NCBI GenBank assembly: GCA_029256705.1
Contig: JAQSXK010000003.1
Coordinates: forward strand, 78,373 to 142,372
Direction: 5' to 3'
Source of the DNA: Clostridia bacterium
GTDB taxonomy: Bacteria; Bacillota; Clostridia; TANB77; CAG-465
DNA length: 64,000 bases
Part shown: positions 42,996 to 51,748 of the stretch, one piece after another
Position numbering within the stretch: the first letter of the stretch is position 1
How the letters are laid out: every line of letters begins with the position of its first letter
Notes under the pieces: generated by a model
Databases searched by the model: none
What the model was told of the DNA's origin: nothing
What the model saw: the letters and a program-made list of their open reading frames with translations, nothing else
Program-made: the position numbers and the translations under genes

Positions 42996-44168
42996 ATGAA
43001 GAAAGAACTTTCTAAAAAAAAGAAAATTTTTATAGGAATACTTATATTAGCGGCCTTAATATTTTTTACTAGAATTATTTTCTATAAAATTATTGGTCCA
43101 GATTATTATATATGTTTAAGAAATTGGTATAGTCAAATAATACAAAATGGAAAAATAGATTCATTAGGATTAAAAATAGGAAATTACTCTCCACCTTATA
43201 TTTTATTACTTACAATTGGAACCTATATTACAAGTAATTCATTATTTTGGATAAAATTTTTATCATTAATATTTGATATAGTTTTAGCTTTATATTCTTG
43301 TTTGATAGTTAAACACTTTAATATAAATAAATATTTAAAAATATTTTGTTATATTATTGTATTACCTGGAGTAGTAATTAATTCAGCTGTTTTAGGACAG
43401 TGTGATTCAATATACACCTCATTTGTAATTATGTTTGTATATTATATTTTGAAGGATAAAAAAAGATTAGCAATGTTTCTTTTTGGTATTGCTTTATCAT
43501 TTAAATTGCAGGCAATATTCATAGCACCAGTTATGTTATATTTATTAATTACAAAGAAAATTAGAATACTTGATATTCTATATGTAATCCCAGGATTTTT
43601 CGTTTTAATGGTGCCTACAATGATTTATGGTAAAAGTATAATTGAAATTTTTATGATATATATACAACAAACTAAGGAATATCCAGAATTAGTACGTTCA
43701 GCACCAAATTTATATTCCCTTGTATCACTTAATTACAGGGAAATAAGCCTTGTACTAAAATATCTAATATCTATAATAGCTGTAATAATATCAATTTTTA
43801 TTTCTGTTAAAGGAATAAAAAAATATAAATATAAATATGATTCAAATAGATTTATTATCAAGGTTATGCTACTTTCATTAATAGTCCCATATATATTGCC
43901 TGGAATGATGGACAGGTACTTTTACATGGCAAATATTTTTATGCTTATATCATTATTTATTATGAAGGATTATAGTAAGTCTGATGTTAGATTAGTAATT
44001 TTAGCGTCTATAGCATACTTTATACCTGTTTTTACTATAAACTCTTTTCAATATAATATTGATTACCTAATTTTATCTGAAAAAATAGGTGTGAGTTTAA
44101 TATCTTCTACGATTAATTTGTATGTAGTATATAAATATATTGATAAATATATATTTAATGACACATAA
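42996..44168 (+). CDS. Gpi18-like membrane mannosyltransferase family protein
   Basis: 390 residues, with a lysine-rich N terminus and about ten hydrophobic segments. NWYSQIIQNGKIDSLGLKIG with NYSPPYILLL in the first loop, AVLGQCDSIYTSFVIMFVYY, and LFGIALSFKLQAIFIAPV are the pattern of the COG5542 (Gpi18-like, GT-C) family, in which the W/L-G-Q-x-D motif precedes the catalytic region. It probably transfers a sugar from a lipid carrier on the outer face of the membrane. A weak GGAGAA site precedes ATG. With the genes at 40018 and 60369, it makes three GT-C-like proteins in 22 kb. Confidence 0.65.
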   Translation: MKKELSKKKKIFIGILILAALIFFTRIIFYKIIGPDYYICLRNWYSQIIQNGKIDSLGLKIGNYSPPYILLLTIGTYITSNSLFWIKFLSLIFDIVLALYSCLIVKHFNINKYLKIFCYIIVLPGVVINSAVLGQCDSIYTSFVIMFVYYILKDKKRLAMFLFGIALSFKLQAIFIAPVMLYLLITKKIRILDILYVIPGFFVLMVPTMIYGKSIIEIFMIYIQQTKEYPELVRSAPNLYSLVSLNYREISLVLKYLISIIAVIISIFISVKGIKKYKYKYDSNRFIIKVMLLSLIVPYILPGMMDRYFYMANIFMLISLFIMKDYSKSDVRLVILASIAYFIPVFTINSFQYNIDYLILSEKIGVSLISSTINLYVVYKYIDKYIFNDT

Positions 44169-44256
44169 AGAACATAAATGTGAAATGAAAATGTAACTTT
44201 AAAATAAATAAAATGATAAAACATAAGAAAAAAATGTAAATTGTTTACATAAACTA

Positions 44257-44307
44257 TTTACAAAATAAAATTACTATGATATAATATATATTATAGTAAT
44301 TTTTTTA
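44257..44307 (+). promoter_or_regulatory. Promoter overlapped by a terminator-like inverted repeat
   Basis: TTTACA (44257-44262), 17 bases, TATAAT (44280-44285). The inverted repeat AAAATTACTAT (44267-44277) with ATAGTAATTTT (44293-44303), followed by T residues, spans the -10 box. It may terminate upstream transcripts while new ones start within it. Confidence 0.6.
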
Positions 44308-44357
44308 CCCTATATAACATAAGATTAAAGTATATAAGGTCCAAAGGAGGAAATTTT

Positions 44358-44984
44358 GTGGAAACATATAATTTAAGTAATTTAGTAAAAATAGGTGGTA
44401 TTGTTACGACTGATTTAGAGTTTAGTCATGAAATATATGATGAAAAGTTTTATAAATTATACATAGAGGTTGAAAGACTTAGTGATTTAACAGATACATT
44501 ACCAATTATACTTTCAGAAAGAGTATTTGATGTAAATACTGTAAAGATTGGTATGCCGGTTATAATTGAAGGTCAATTTAGATCTTATAATGAACTAGGA
44601 GATATAAAAAGCAAATTAGTGTTGTCAATATTCGCCAAAGATTTTAAAATAGCTGAAAAAGAAGAAGTCAGCAAATTAAATGATATCACATTGGAAGGTT
44701 TCATATGTAAGAAACCAATATATAGGAAAACACCATTAGGTAGAGAGATATCTGATGTTCTTTTAGCAGTAAATAGATCATACAAAAAGTCAGATTATAT
44801 TCCATGTATATTATGGGGTAGAAATGCAAAATATTCTGAGATGTTAGAAATAGGAACAAAAGTAAAATTGTCTGGAAGAATACAAGCAAGAACATATGAC
44901 AAAAAACAAGAGGATGGAACAAGTATAAAACATGTAGCATATGAAGTTTCTGTTTCGAAATTCGCACTATATGAAGAAGAATAA
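44358..44984 (+). CDS. Single-stranded DNA-binding protein with two OB folds
   Basis: 208 residues starting at GTG behind AAAGGAGG. Two OB-fold units are visible: about 1-100 (IGGIVTTDLEFSHEIYDEKF ... GMPVIIEGQFRSY) and about 108-208 (LEGFICKKPIYRKTPLGREI, SDVLLAVNRSYKKSDYIPCI, LWGRNAKYSEMLEIGTKVKL, SGRIQARTY). The second is close to SSB. There is no acidic C-terminal tail of the usual SSB type (it ends YEEE), so it is probably not the replication SSB but one of the SSB-like proteins of Clostridia. It is transcribed alone from the promoter at 44257. Confidence 0.75.
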   Translation: METYNLSNLVKIGGIVTTDLEFSHEIYDEKFYKLYIEVERLSDLTDTLPIILSERVFDVNTVKIGMPVIIEGQFRSYNELGDIKSKLVLSIFAKDFKIAEKEEVSKLNDITLEGFICKKPIYRKTPLGREISDVLLAVNRSYKKSDYIPCILWGRNAKYSEMLEIGTKVKLSGRIQARTYDKKQEDGTSIKHVAYEVSVSKFALYEEE

Positions 44985-44999
44985 GTAAATAAAATAAAT

Positions 45000-45034
45000 A
45001 AATAAACGGGTATGAGTACTCGTTTATTTTTTAT
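45000..45034. terminator. Bidirectional terminator
   Basis: AAATAAACGGGTA (45000-45012) and TACTCGTTTATTT (45017-45029) form a 13-bp stem with one G-U pair and a four-base loop, T run after. It serves the SSB-like gene and the convergent M23 gene, whose stop lies inside it. Confidence 0.85.
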
Positions 45035-45527
45035 ATGTTACAGATAATGGATCTATTGATTTTCCGCTATCTGTATATAAGCTAAAATGTAAATGTGAAC
45101 CTGTAGTATTTCCATTTAATTTGCCATTTGAAAGTATTTTAGGGCCAACATATCCAATAATCTGATTTTTATATATATTATCTCCAATATTTACTAAATA
45201 GTTTTCGGATAAATGTCCATATAATGATTTGTATGAGTTGCTGTGCATTATTATAATATAATTTCCGTAGCCGTGGGTATCAAAACCGGCGTATTTTACT
45301 ATTCCGTTTTCAATAGAATGTACGGGAGTACCATTAGGAGAAGGTATATCAATACCATTATGAAAATTATATTTTCCAAATAGTTCTCTTGCTCCATAAT
45401 ATGATGAAATTAGATGGTTGTCTCTAATAGGAAAATAATATTGATTATAATTTGAAACTGAAAAAGAAAAAATAAATGAAACGGTACTGGATAAGATTAT
45501 TAAATAAATATAAAATTTTTTAAACAT
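45024..45527 (-). CDS. Membrane-anchored M23 peptidoglycan endopeptidase
   Basis: 167 residues with an N-terminal hydrophobic segment (about 5-25) that anchors or exports it. The M23 (LytM) domain has HNGIDIPSPNGTPVHS (H-x3-D zinc ligands), GNYIIIMHSNSYKSLYGHLS and HLHFSLY (last zinc ligand), so the catalytic set is complete. The ATG at 45527 lies behind AGGTGA. Small M23 proteins of this kind act in spore engulfment (SpoIIQ-like) or wall remodelling. The gene is convergent with the SSB-like gene and divergent from the secretion operon. Confidence 0.85.
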   Translation of the reverse strand: MFKKFYIYLIILSSTVSFIFSFSVSNYNQYYFPIRDNHLISSYYGARELFGKYNFHNGIDIPSPNGTPVHSIENGIVKYAGFDTHGYGNYIIIMHSNSYKSLYGHLSENYLVNIGDNIYKNQIIGYVGPKILSNGKLNGNTTGSHLHFSLYTDSGKSIDPLSVTYKK

Positions 45528-45676
45528 GAAATCACCTGTTAGTATTATATAGTGTTATTTATATATATTAAAGTATGTGGATATCAATAATTGTAGCGAA
45601 ATATTACATAATTATTACAAAAGGTATGTTATAAATACGAAAATTAATGTTTTTTCTATTTTTTGTATTAAAACTA

Positions 45677-45704
45677 TTGCTTTTTATAAAATATTTGATA
45701 TAAT
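45677..45704 (+). promoter_or_regulatory. Promoter of the type IV secretion-like operon
   Basis: TTGCTT (45677-45682), 16 bases, TATAAT (45699-45704), 28 bases before the first start codon. Confidence 0.65.
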
Positions 45705-45732
45705 TTATTTATAAGTTTAAGGAGGAATTTTT

Positions 45733-46083
45733 ATGAAAAAGTTTACTAAAATCTTTTTAAGAATCATGCCTATAGTTCTTGTAGTTGCAATAATAATTGG
45801 GAACGTATATGGAATAGCGGTTTCAGACCCAGGTACAGGTAGTGGAAGTAGTTCAGTTAAATCACTTGCAAATAATGTATGGGGAACAATAGTAACATTA
45901 GTACAAATTTTAGCTATAGCAGCAATAGTAATTGCTGGTGTAAGATATATGTTTGCATCTGCAGATTCTAAAGCAGATATAAAGAAACAAACAGTAATAC
46001 TTATAGCTGGTGCTGTATTGGTATTTGCAGCAGTTCCAATTGCTAATTTAGTAGCAAATGCAGCAAACGAAATAATTAAGTAG
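45733..46083 (+). CDS. VirB2/TrbC-like pilin
   Basis: 116 residues with a signal-peptide-like N terminus (about 8-30), a glycine/serine linker and two hydrophobic segments (about 52-72 and 87-108) joined by the short polar loop RYMFASADSKADIKKQ. This is the topology and loop of VirB2/TrbC pilins, which form the extracellular filament of type IV secretion. The start follows AAGGAGG. A terminator-like hairpin lies between this gene and the next, so pilin may be made in excess over the rest. Confidence 0.8.
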   Translation: MKKFTKIFLRIMPIVLVVAIIIGNVYGIAVSDPGTGSGSSSVKSLANNVWGTIVTLVQILAIAAIVIAGVRYMFASADSKADIKKQTVILIAGAVLVFAAVPIANLVANAANEIIK

Positions 46084-46110
46084 TAGAAGTCATAAGTGAA
46101 ATGACATTTT

Positions 46111-46147
46111 AAAATATTACAGGACTTTGTTCTTGTAATATTTTTTA
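46111..46147 (+). terminator. Partial terminator between pilin genes
   Basis: AAAATATTACA and TGTAATATTTT form a stem followed by a T run. Genes downstream show no new promoter, so it probably attenuates rather than ends transcription. Confidence 0.7.
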
Positions 46148-46160
46148 TTAGGAGGTCAAA

Positions 46161-46829
46161 ATGAAATACATAAAATTATTGATGTGTATTATGATTATTT
46201 TTAGTATTACAATAAATTTTAACAGTCTATTTGCTGCACAAGCTCAAGGCGGTGGTGGTGGTGGTACCACTTCAGGTGGAAATTTTCTACAAGATATACT
46301 AAATCAGGGAAAAAATTTTTTCAATCCTAACAGTGGAAATCAACAAGGTAATATAGGAAATGTTCTAAAAGATGTTGTAAATAATAGTATAAAACCAATA
46401 ATTGAAGCAATAGGTAATTTTATTTTCTTTACCGTTGCTGCCTTTCTTGGATTAAAGTATATTTGGTCTGGAGTAGAGGGAAAGTCACAAGTTAAAGGAA
46501 CTTTACCAACTTTTGTTGTAGCAGCTTCTGTATTTTATTTAGCAGATACTGTATATTCATTTACTTCTGGTGTATTTATTGAGGCAATGGGTGGAACTAC
46601 TTATGAATCTATTCAAAACAATTTATGGGCTAATATATCAATAGTAGTTAATATTTTTGCTATTGCTGGTATAGTTGCTTTAGGTGTAAAATATATGCTC
46701 GCATCTGCGGATACCAAAGCAGATATTAAAAAAGATATGGTTCCGGTTGCAATTGGGTTAGTATTAATATATGCAATGAGTAGCGTTCTTAAATTTTTAG
46801 CAAGTGCAGGGGCAGATATTTTACCGTAG
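46161..46829 (+). CDS. Double pilin-like protein (two VirB2/TrbC-like units)
   Basis: 222 residues with a signal peptide (about 1-25), a glycine-rich stretch with six consecutive glycines, then two units of paired hydrophobic segments. The loops are KYIWSGVEGKSQVKGTLP (first unit) and KYMLASADTKADIKKDMVP (second), the latter nearly the same as in the preceding pilin. It is therefore a tandem fusion of two pilin-type units, the first diverged. It could be a second pilin or a pilus base component. The start follows AGGAGG. Confidence 0.7.
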   Translation: MKYIKLLMCIMIIFSITINFNSLFAAQAQGGGGGGTTSGGNFLQDILNQGKNFFNPNSGNQQGNIGNVLKDVVNNSIKPIIEAIGNFIFFTVAAFLGLKYIWSGVEGKSQVKGTLPTFVVAASVFYLADTVYSFTSGVFIEAMGGTTYESIQNNLWANISIVVNIFAIAGIVALGVKYMLASADTKADIKKDMVPVAIGLVLIYAMSSVLKFLASAGADILP

Positions 46830-46844
46830 TTATATAATAAATTA

Positions 46845-46882
46845 GAAGAAGTGTTAATTTTTATAATTAATACTTCTTTATT
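46845..46882 (+). terminator. Terminator after the double pilin gene
   Basis: AAGTGTTAATT-type arm (to 46858) pairs with AATTAATACTT (46865-46875), followed by CTTTATTTT. Confidence 0.65.
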
Positions 46883-46912
46883 TTGTAATATTATTACATT
46901 AATATTACAAAA
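46881..46912. repeat. Perfect 12-bp inverted repeat
   Basis: TTTTGTAATATT (46881-46892) and AATATTACAAAA (46901-46912) around eight bases, with no T run. Possible operator or RNA processing site before the PrgI-like gene. The rest of this 203-base gap holds no gene. Confidence 0.6.
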
Positions 46913-47032
46913 TCATGAGATGGGTGTTTATTTATAAAAAATTAACGTTATTTATTAAATTTATATTGAAATTATAACAGTTTCGTGATAAAATTAGTCT
47001 AATTAAGTACTAATGAAAAGGGAGGTTGTTTT

Positions 47033-47374
47033 ATGGGAAGAACGTATACAGTTCCCAGAAATGTTAAGGGCGAATCAAGATTTTTATATATATTTAGTAT
47101 GAAATCTTTATTTACCACAATTCTTGGGGCAGCAGTAGGATTTATATTCTCATTTATTTTTTCTATTTTTGGTTTAACATCAATTGGTTGGATTTTAATT
47201 GCTGCATTTGCAGTAGTTGGATTTGGTATTGGAACTTTAACTATACCAGATTCTAAAATTGTCGGTAATTTAAGAAAAGCTGGTGGCGAGCAGGTAGCTG
47301 GAATTTTATTAAGAACAATCACTTTTTCTAGGAAGAAAAAGATATATGTATATAGAAATGGAGGAAATAAATAA
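47033..47374 (+). CDS. PrgI/VirB3-like membrane protein
   Basis: 113 residues starting after AAAGGGAGG. The basic N terminus (GRTYTVPRNVKGESRFLYIF) is followed by two hydrophobic segments (about 27-47 and 51-68) and a basic C-terminal tail ending TFSRKKKIYVY. This is the form of PrgI-family proteins that precede the VirB4 ATPase in Gram-positive type IV systems. Its stop overlaps the next start (TAATG). Confidence 0.7.
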   Translation: MGRTYTVPRNVKGESRFLYIFSMKSLFTTILGAAVGFIFSFIFSIFGLTSIGWILIAAFAVVGFGIGTLTIPDSKIVGNLRKAGGEQVAGILLRTITFSRKKKIYVYRNGGNK

Positions 47375-48708
47375 TGGACATAACAGTAATAGGTTTAATA
47401 GTAATGGGTGTTTTTGGTATATTTTATGCTGTATTTACTTGGAAAGGTTCTGCAGATTCTAAAACAAAACATTCTGGAAATACTAGTAAAATTACACCAA
47501 ACAAAACAGGTGATTTGAATAAAGCAGCAGGTTTTAAGAAAAATAACTTATCTGACGTACAAAGAAAAGATATGTTTAATTTTATAAATTTTGAAAAAAT
47601 TATGGATGATATGATTTTACAAGAAAAAGGAAATAAGTATACAATGGTTATACAATGTAAAGGTATAAACTATGATCTTATGTCTGAAGTTGAGCAACTT
47701 GCAGTTGAAGAAGGGTTTATAACTTTCTTAAATACTCTAAAATCACCAATCCAATTATATGTTCAAGCAAGAACAATTGATTTAAAAACTAGTTTGAATA
47801 TATATAAATCAAAGGTTAATGAATTAAATCAAAAACTTGTGGATTCTGATGATAGAGTAAGAAAATTATCAGATAACATAAACACTAATGAAAACGAGTT
47901 GAGAGAAGCAAACGTACAAAGAGAAAGACTGTTAAATATTTCTGAATATGCTCAAGATATAACTAGATACGTTGAAAGATTAAGTTTAAACAAACATCTT
48001 TTACAAAGAAAATTTTATATAATATTATCTTATTATAAATCAGATGTTAATTCTACTGCTAATTTTTCACAAGAAGAAATACATGATATATGTTATAGAG
48101 AATTATATACAAGAGCACAATCTATTATAGGTGGTCTACAAGCTTGTTCAGTTTCTTCAAAAGTACTAAACTCTAATGAACTTGCCGAGTTATTATATAT
48201 ATCTTATAACAGAGATGATGAAAAGTTACTAGATATTAAAACAGCTTTGGATTCTGGTTTCTATAGAATGTATTCTACAACTAAAGATATTCAAGATAAA
48301 AAGAGAGAATCAATGCAAAAGATAATTCAGGAAGAGGCTATGAGAAGAGTTGAAGACGCTATACGTCAAGCAATAGATAATGGAATAATTAAATCAAAGG
48401 ATGAAACAGTCGAAGAATTTGAAAATGAGGCAGATATAGCAGCTGTTAAAGTATTAGAAGATACTAACATTAAGCCTGAAGATAAAAGAAAAATACAAGA
48501 GATTATTGTTGAAAATCATAACAAAGGTGTTGAAGAAAGACAAAAAGTTAGAGAAGAAAAAAAAGCAGAAAGAAAAGAAAAGAAATTAGAAACAGAAAAT
48601 AAAAAAACAGATGATAATAATGAAAAAGATAAACAAGAAGAAAAACCAGTTGAAAAAACAAACAGTGATACAAATATCATGGCAACATCTGAAGATTCAA
48701 TTGTTTAG
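47374..48708 (+). CDS. Protein resembling the N-terminal domain of VirB4, with coiled-coil C terminus
   Basis: 444 residues. One membrane segment (about 4-24) is followed by a domain like the N-terminal part of VirB4/TraC (INFEKIMDDMILQEKGNKYT, EEGFITFLNTLKSPIQLYVQ, ARTIDLKTSL). A coiled coil covers about 145-200, and then a long, highly charged tail (about 320-444). It has no Walker motifs; the ATPase domain is in the next gene, 12 bases downstream. It looks like a VirB4 divided into two proteins or a membrane adaptor for it. Confidence 0.65.
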   Translation: MDITVIGLIVMGVFGIFYAVFTWKGSADSKTKHSGNTSKITPNKTGDLNKAAGFKKNNLSDVQRKDMFNFINFEKIMDDMILQEKGNKYTMVIQCKGINYDLMSEVEQLAVEEGFITFLNTLKSPIQLYVQARTIDLKTSLNIYKSKVNELNQKLVDSDDRVRKLSDNINTNENELREANVQRERLLNISEYAQDITRYVERLSLNKHLLQRKFYIILSYYKSDVNSTANFSQEEIHDICYRELYTRAQSIIGGLQACSVSSKVLNSNELAELLYISYNRDDEKLLDIKTALDSGFYRMYSTTKDIQDKKRESMQKIIQEEAMRRVEDAIRQAIDNGIIKSKDETVEEFENEADIAAVKVLEDTNIKPEDKRKIQEIIVENHNKGVEERQKVREEKKAERKEKKLETENKKTDDNNEKDKQEEKPVEKTNSDTNIMATSEDSIV

Positions 48709-48720
48709 GGGGTATAGTAA

Positions 48721-50742
48721 ATGTTTGGATTAAATAATAAAAAAAGCGAAAAAAATGAACAAAAAACTGTAGCTACTACTAATCAGCCTACAGAAGAAAA
48801 ATTGATAACTAATACAGATAATATGGAAAATAGTCTAGATATTAATAAATCATCTTTGAAAGATTTAATAGCACCAGCAGGTATAGACGCAACACATTTT
48901 GATTATCTTGAAATTTTTTCAAAGGTATCTAGATTTGCTAGAACTTTTTATGTTACAACACTTCCAAGACAGGCATCATTTCCATATTTTCTTGCGAACA
49001 TTTATGAGTTTGGAGATATAAATACATCTGTGTACATATCACCAATATCTGAAACAACATCACAAAATGAGCTAAATAAGACAATTGTTGAGTTACAGTC
49101 TGAAAGATATGTTGCAGATGATAGAGGAGATATAAACAGATCATCAGTATTATCAACAAAACAAGCAGAGGCTGAAGCTTTAAGAGACCAAATCGCTGCA
49201 GGATATAACAAACTATTTGAAGCAACAATTGTTGCCACATTATTTGCATATAATAAAGAAGAATTAGATAAAGCATCTGAATTGTTAGCTATGGAAGCAT
49301 CTAAGAGCATGGTTGGAATTAAGGCTACATGGGCACTACAAGAAGAAGGATTTAAAAGTAATTTACCATTAAACGATAATAAATTAAATAGGAAACACAC
49401 TTTCGATAGAGGTTCAATGGGTACAGTATTTCCATTCTTATCTTCAGATATTGGACACGAAGTTGGTGTTCCAATAGGAATAAATAAGCAAACAGGATTA
49501 CCATTATTATTTGATAATTTTCATCCTAGCTTAACTAACTATAACATGATTATATTTGGTAAATCTGGTTCTGGTAAATCTGTAACTATTAAAACTATTA
49601 TGGCTAGATCATCAGTTTTAATGGGGGTAGAAAATCTAGTTCTTGATGCTGAAGGTGAATATGTTGTAGTTGCAGAGGCGTTAAATGGAATTAATATAAA
49701 TTTAAGTCCTAATAGTAGCACTGTAATAAATATATTTGATATAGAACCTGAAATTTCTAAGGATGAAATAACAGGAAAAGAAAGATTGGTACTTAATGTA
49801 GAAAATAAAGTAGAAGACGTTACACAAGCATTACTTACTATGGCAAGAGGAGCAACAAGAAGTACAGAAGTTAACGAACTTACAAAACAAATAATAGCAG
49901 AAATAGTATCAAAATTATATCGTAATGAAGGAATAACAAATGATGTTAATTCTTTATATATTGATGCTTCAGAACTTAGTGGTCTAAATAATTATGTGGG
50001 ACTTACAAAGAAAAAAATGCCAACTATAAGTCAGTGGTATGATTTATTAGTTGAAATTTCTGATGCAGATTCAAATGAAACATATGCATATCATTATAAT
50101 TATTTACTTAAAGTTATGAAACAATATTGTAGAAAATTTGATGGACAAATGGCATATTTCGATGGTCAATCAACTTTTGAATTAATGGATGGAAATCAAT
50201 TTATAAATATTAATATATCACAACTAGAAGAGAAATTTGCTAGACCTCTAGCACAACAAATATTGCTTTCTTGGATTTGGGAAAAATATGTTAAGAAAAA
50301 TAGTGAAGACAAGAAAAAAGCTAGGAGAAAAAGAGTGTTAGTCGATGAAGCATGGATGCTTTTAGATTATCCTGAAGCAGTACAATTTTTAAATACAATG
50401 GCAAGACGTGCCAGAAAAAGAAATGTTTCACTAGCTGTTGTATCACAAAAATTCCAAGACTTCTATGAAAAGAAAGAAGCACAAGCAGTTTTGACTTCAT
50501 CAGAAATAAAACTATTTTTATCACAAGATAAATCAGAAATTGAATATTTAAGGGAAGTTTTCAAATTGAGTGAAGGTGAGTCGGATTTCTTACTTACATG
50601 CACAAGAGGAGAAGGACTTATACGTATAGGACAAGAATCTGCAGTTATATCTATTCAACCAACTCAAAAAGAATTTGAGTTTGTTGAGACAAATGTAGCT
50701 AAAATTTTAGCAATGAAGGAACAAAAGAGATTAGATAATTAG
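48721..50742 (+). CDS. VirB4-like type IV secretion ATPase
   Basis: The energy source of the secretion system, expected at the inner membrane face. 673 residues, with an N-terminal domain (to about 260) and a RecA-like motor. Walker A is GKSGSGKS (residues 280-287) and Walker B RVLVDEAWMLL (D542, E543), followed by ARRARKRNVSLAVVSQ and LFLSQDKSEIEYLREVF, the usual VirB4 C-terminal motifs. The start follows a weak GGGGGTA. No VirD4/TcpA-type coupling ATPase is found in the window. Confidence 0.93.
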   Translation: MFGLNNKKSEKNEQKTVATTNQPTEEKLITNTDNMENSLDINKSSLKDLIAPAGIDATHFDYLEIFSKVSRFARTFYVTTLPRQASFPYFLANIYEFGDINTSVYISPISETTSQNELNKTIVELQSERYVADDRGDINRSSVLSTKQAEAEALRDQIAAGYNKLFEATIVATLFAYNKEELDKASELLAMEASKSMVGIKATWALQEEGFKSNLPLNDNKLNRKHTFDRGSMGTVFPFLSSDIGHEVGVPIGINKQTGLPLLFDNFHPSLTNYNMIIFGKSGSGKSVTIKTIMARSSVLMGVENLVLDAEGEYVVVAEALNGININLSPNSSTVINIFDIEPEISKDEITGKERLVLNVENKVEDVTQALLTMARGATRSTEVNELTKQIIAEIVSKLYRNEGITNDVNSLYIDASELSGLNNYVGLTKKKMPTISQWYDLLVEISDADSNETYAYHYNYLLKVMKQYCRKFDGQMAYFDGQSTFELMDGNQFININISQLEEKFARPLAQQILLSWIWEKYVKKNSEDKKKARRKRVLVDEAWMLLDYPEAVQFLNTMARRARKRNVSLAVVSQKFQDFYEKKEAQAVLTSSEIKLFLSQDKSEIEYLREVFKLSEGESDFLLTCTRGEGLIRIGQESAVISIQPTQKEFEFVETNVAKILAMKEQKRLDN

Positions 50743-50757
50743 AAAAGGTGGTATAAA

Positions 50758-51732
50758 ATGAAGAAAAAATTATTTAAAAAATTAATATATATTACATTTA
50801 TATGCTTTGTCATAATATTTGTTTCTACAAATTCTGTATTTGCTGAGCTAAATCCTGAGAATATGCATGATAATACCATAATGGATAGAATTAGTGGAAT
50901 AATATCAACAATTTTAGGAATTGGTATGGGTGCATTAGGAGCTCCACTTATAAGTTTAGCCTTTATGTTACTTATGGTAATATTCTCAATTATGTACTTT
51001 CTGTTTTCTCCAGTATCTGGTGGAGGGGCCTTTCCATTTCCTGATCAGATAATATTTAATAAATTAGCATTTTTTGATCCTAATTTTTTAAATCCACCTG
51101 CTGTTGATGAATCACCTGTACATATATTACAAGGGGTAATATCTAATATGTATTATTCTTTTTACTTAGTTGCAGCGGCCATATTTTTGATAGCTATCAT
51201 GGTTATATCTATTAAACTTGCTATATCTACTATAGCAAGTGATAAAGCACAATATAAAAAAGCACTTACAAATTGGGCATTTGGTTTATTACTACTATTT
51301 ATATTACCATTTTTAATGGCAGGTATTTTCAAATTAAATGAAACAATTGTAAATGGTGCATATAAGGCTATGGGTTCTGCTGATGTTAAGTTTACAATTT
51401 CATTAGCCAGCATAATAGGTGCTGGAGCGGGTGCTGTTACAGGTGGTGTTGGTACTTCAATCGTTAAAGCTGTAACTGGAGTATTAGACTTCTTTACGGG
51501 TGGTGCAGCAAGCGAAGTTGGTCCAGATATTCCTGGATACGGAGGAATGATACTTAAATACATGGTTGATGCCGCCGGAGGAGACTTAGTTGGACTTATA
51601 ATTTCTGGAATTTTATTAGGACAAACAGCTGCCCTTATATTCCAATATACTAAAAGGTTGTTTTACTGTATAGTTTTAGGAATGATTGCTCCTTTAATAA
51701 TAGCAGCAGATATAATTAAACAGGGCGTGTAG
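50758..51732 (+). CDS. VirB6/TrbL-like polytopic membrane protein, N-terminal part
   Basis: 324 residues with a signal-like first segment (about 7-27, ending VFA), then about five more hydrophobic segments and a glycine- and alanine-rich loop (GAGAGAVTGGVGTSIV). It ends with TKRLFYCIVLGMIAPLIIAA, the segment that in VirB6/TrbL proteins is followed by an amphipathic N/S-W-L-K stretch. That stretch opens the next gene (SNWLKQF), so the two genes together correspond to one VirB6-type channel protein. The start follows AAAGGTGG. Confidence 0.65.
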   Translation: MKKKLFKKLIYITFICFVIIFVSTNSVFAELNPENMHDNTIMDRISGIISTILGIGMGALGAPLISLAFMLLMVIFSIMYFLFSPVSGGGAFPFPDQIIFNKLAFFDPNFLNPPAVDESPVHILQGVISNMYYSFYLVAAAIFLIAIMVISIKLAISTIASDKAQYKKALTNWAFGLLLLFILPFLMAGIFKLNETIVNGAYKAMGSADVKFTISLASIIGAGAGAVTGGVGTSIVKAVTGVLDFFTGGAASEVGPDIPGYGGMILKYMVDAAGGDLVGLIISGILLGQTAALIFQYTKRLFYCIVLGMIAPLIIAADIIKQGV

Positions 51733-51748
51733 AGAGGAGAGATATTTG

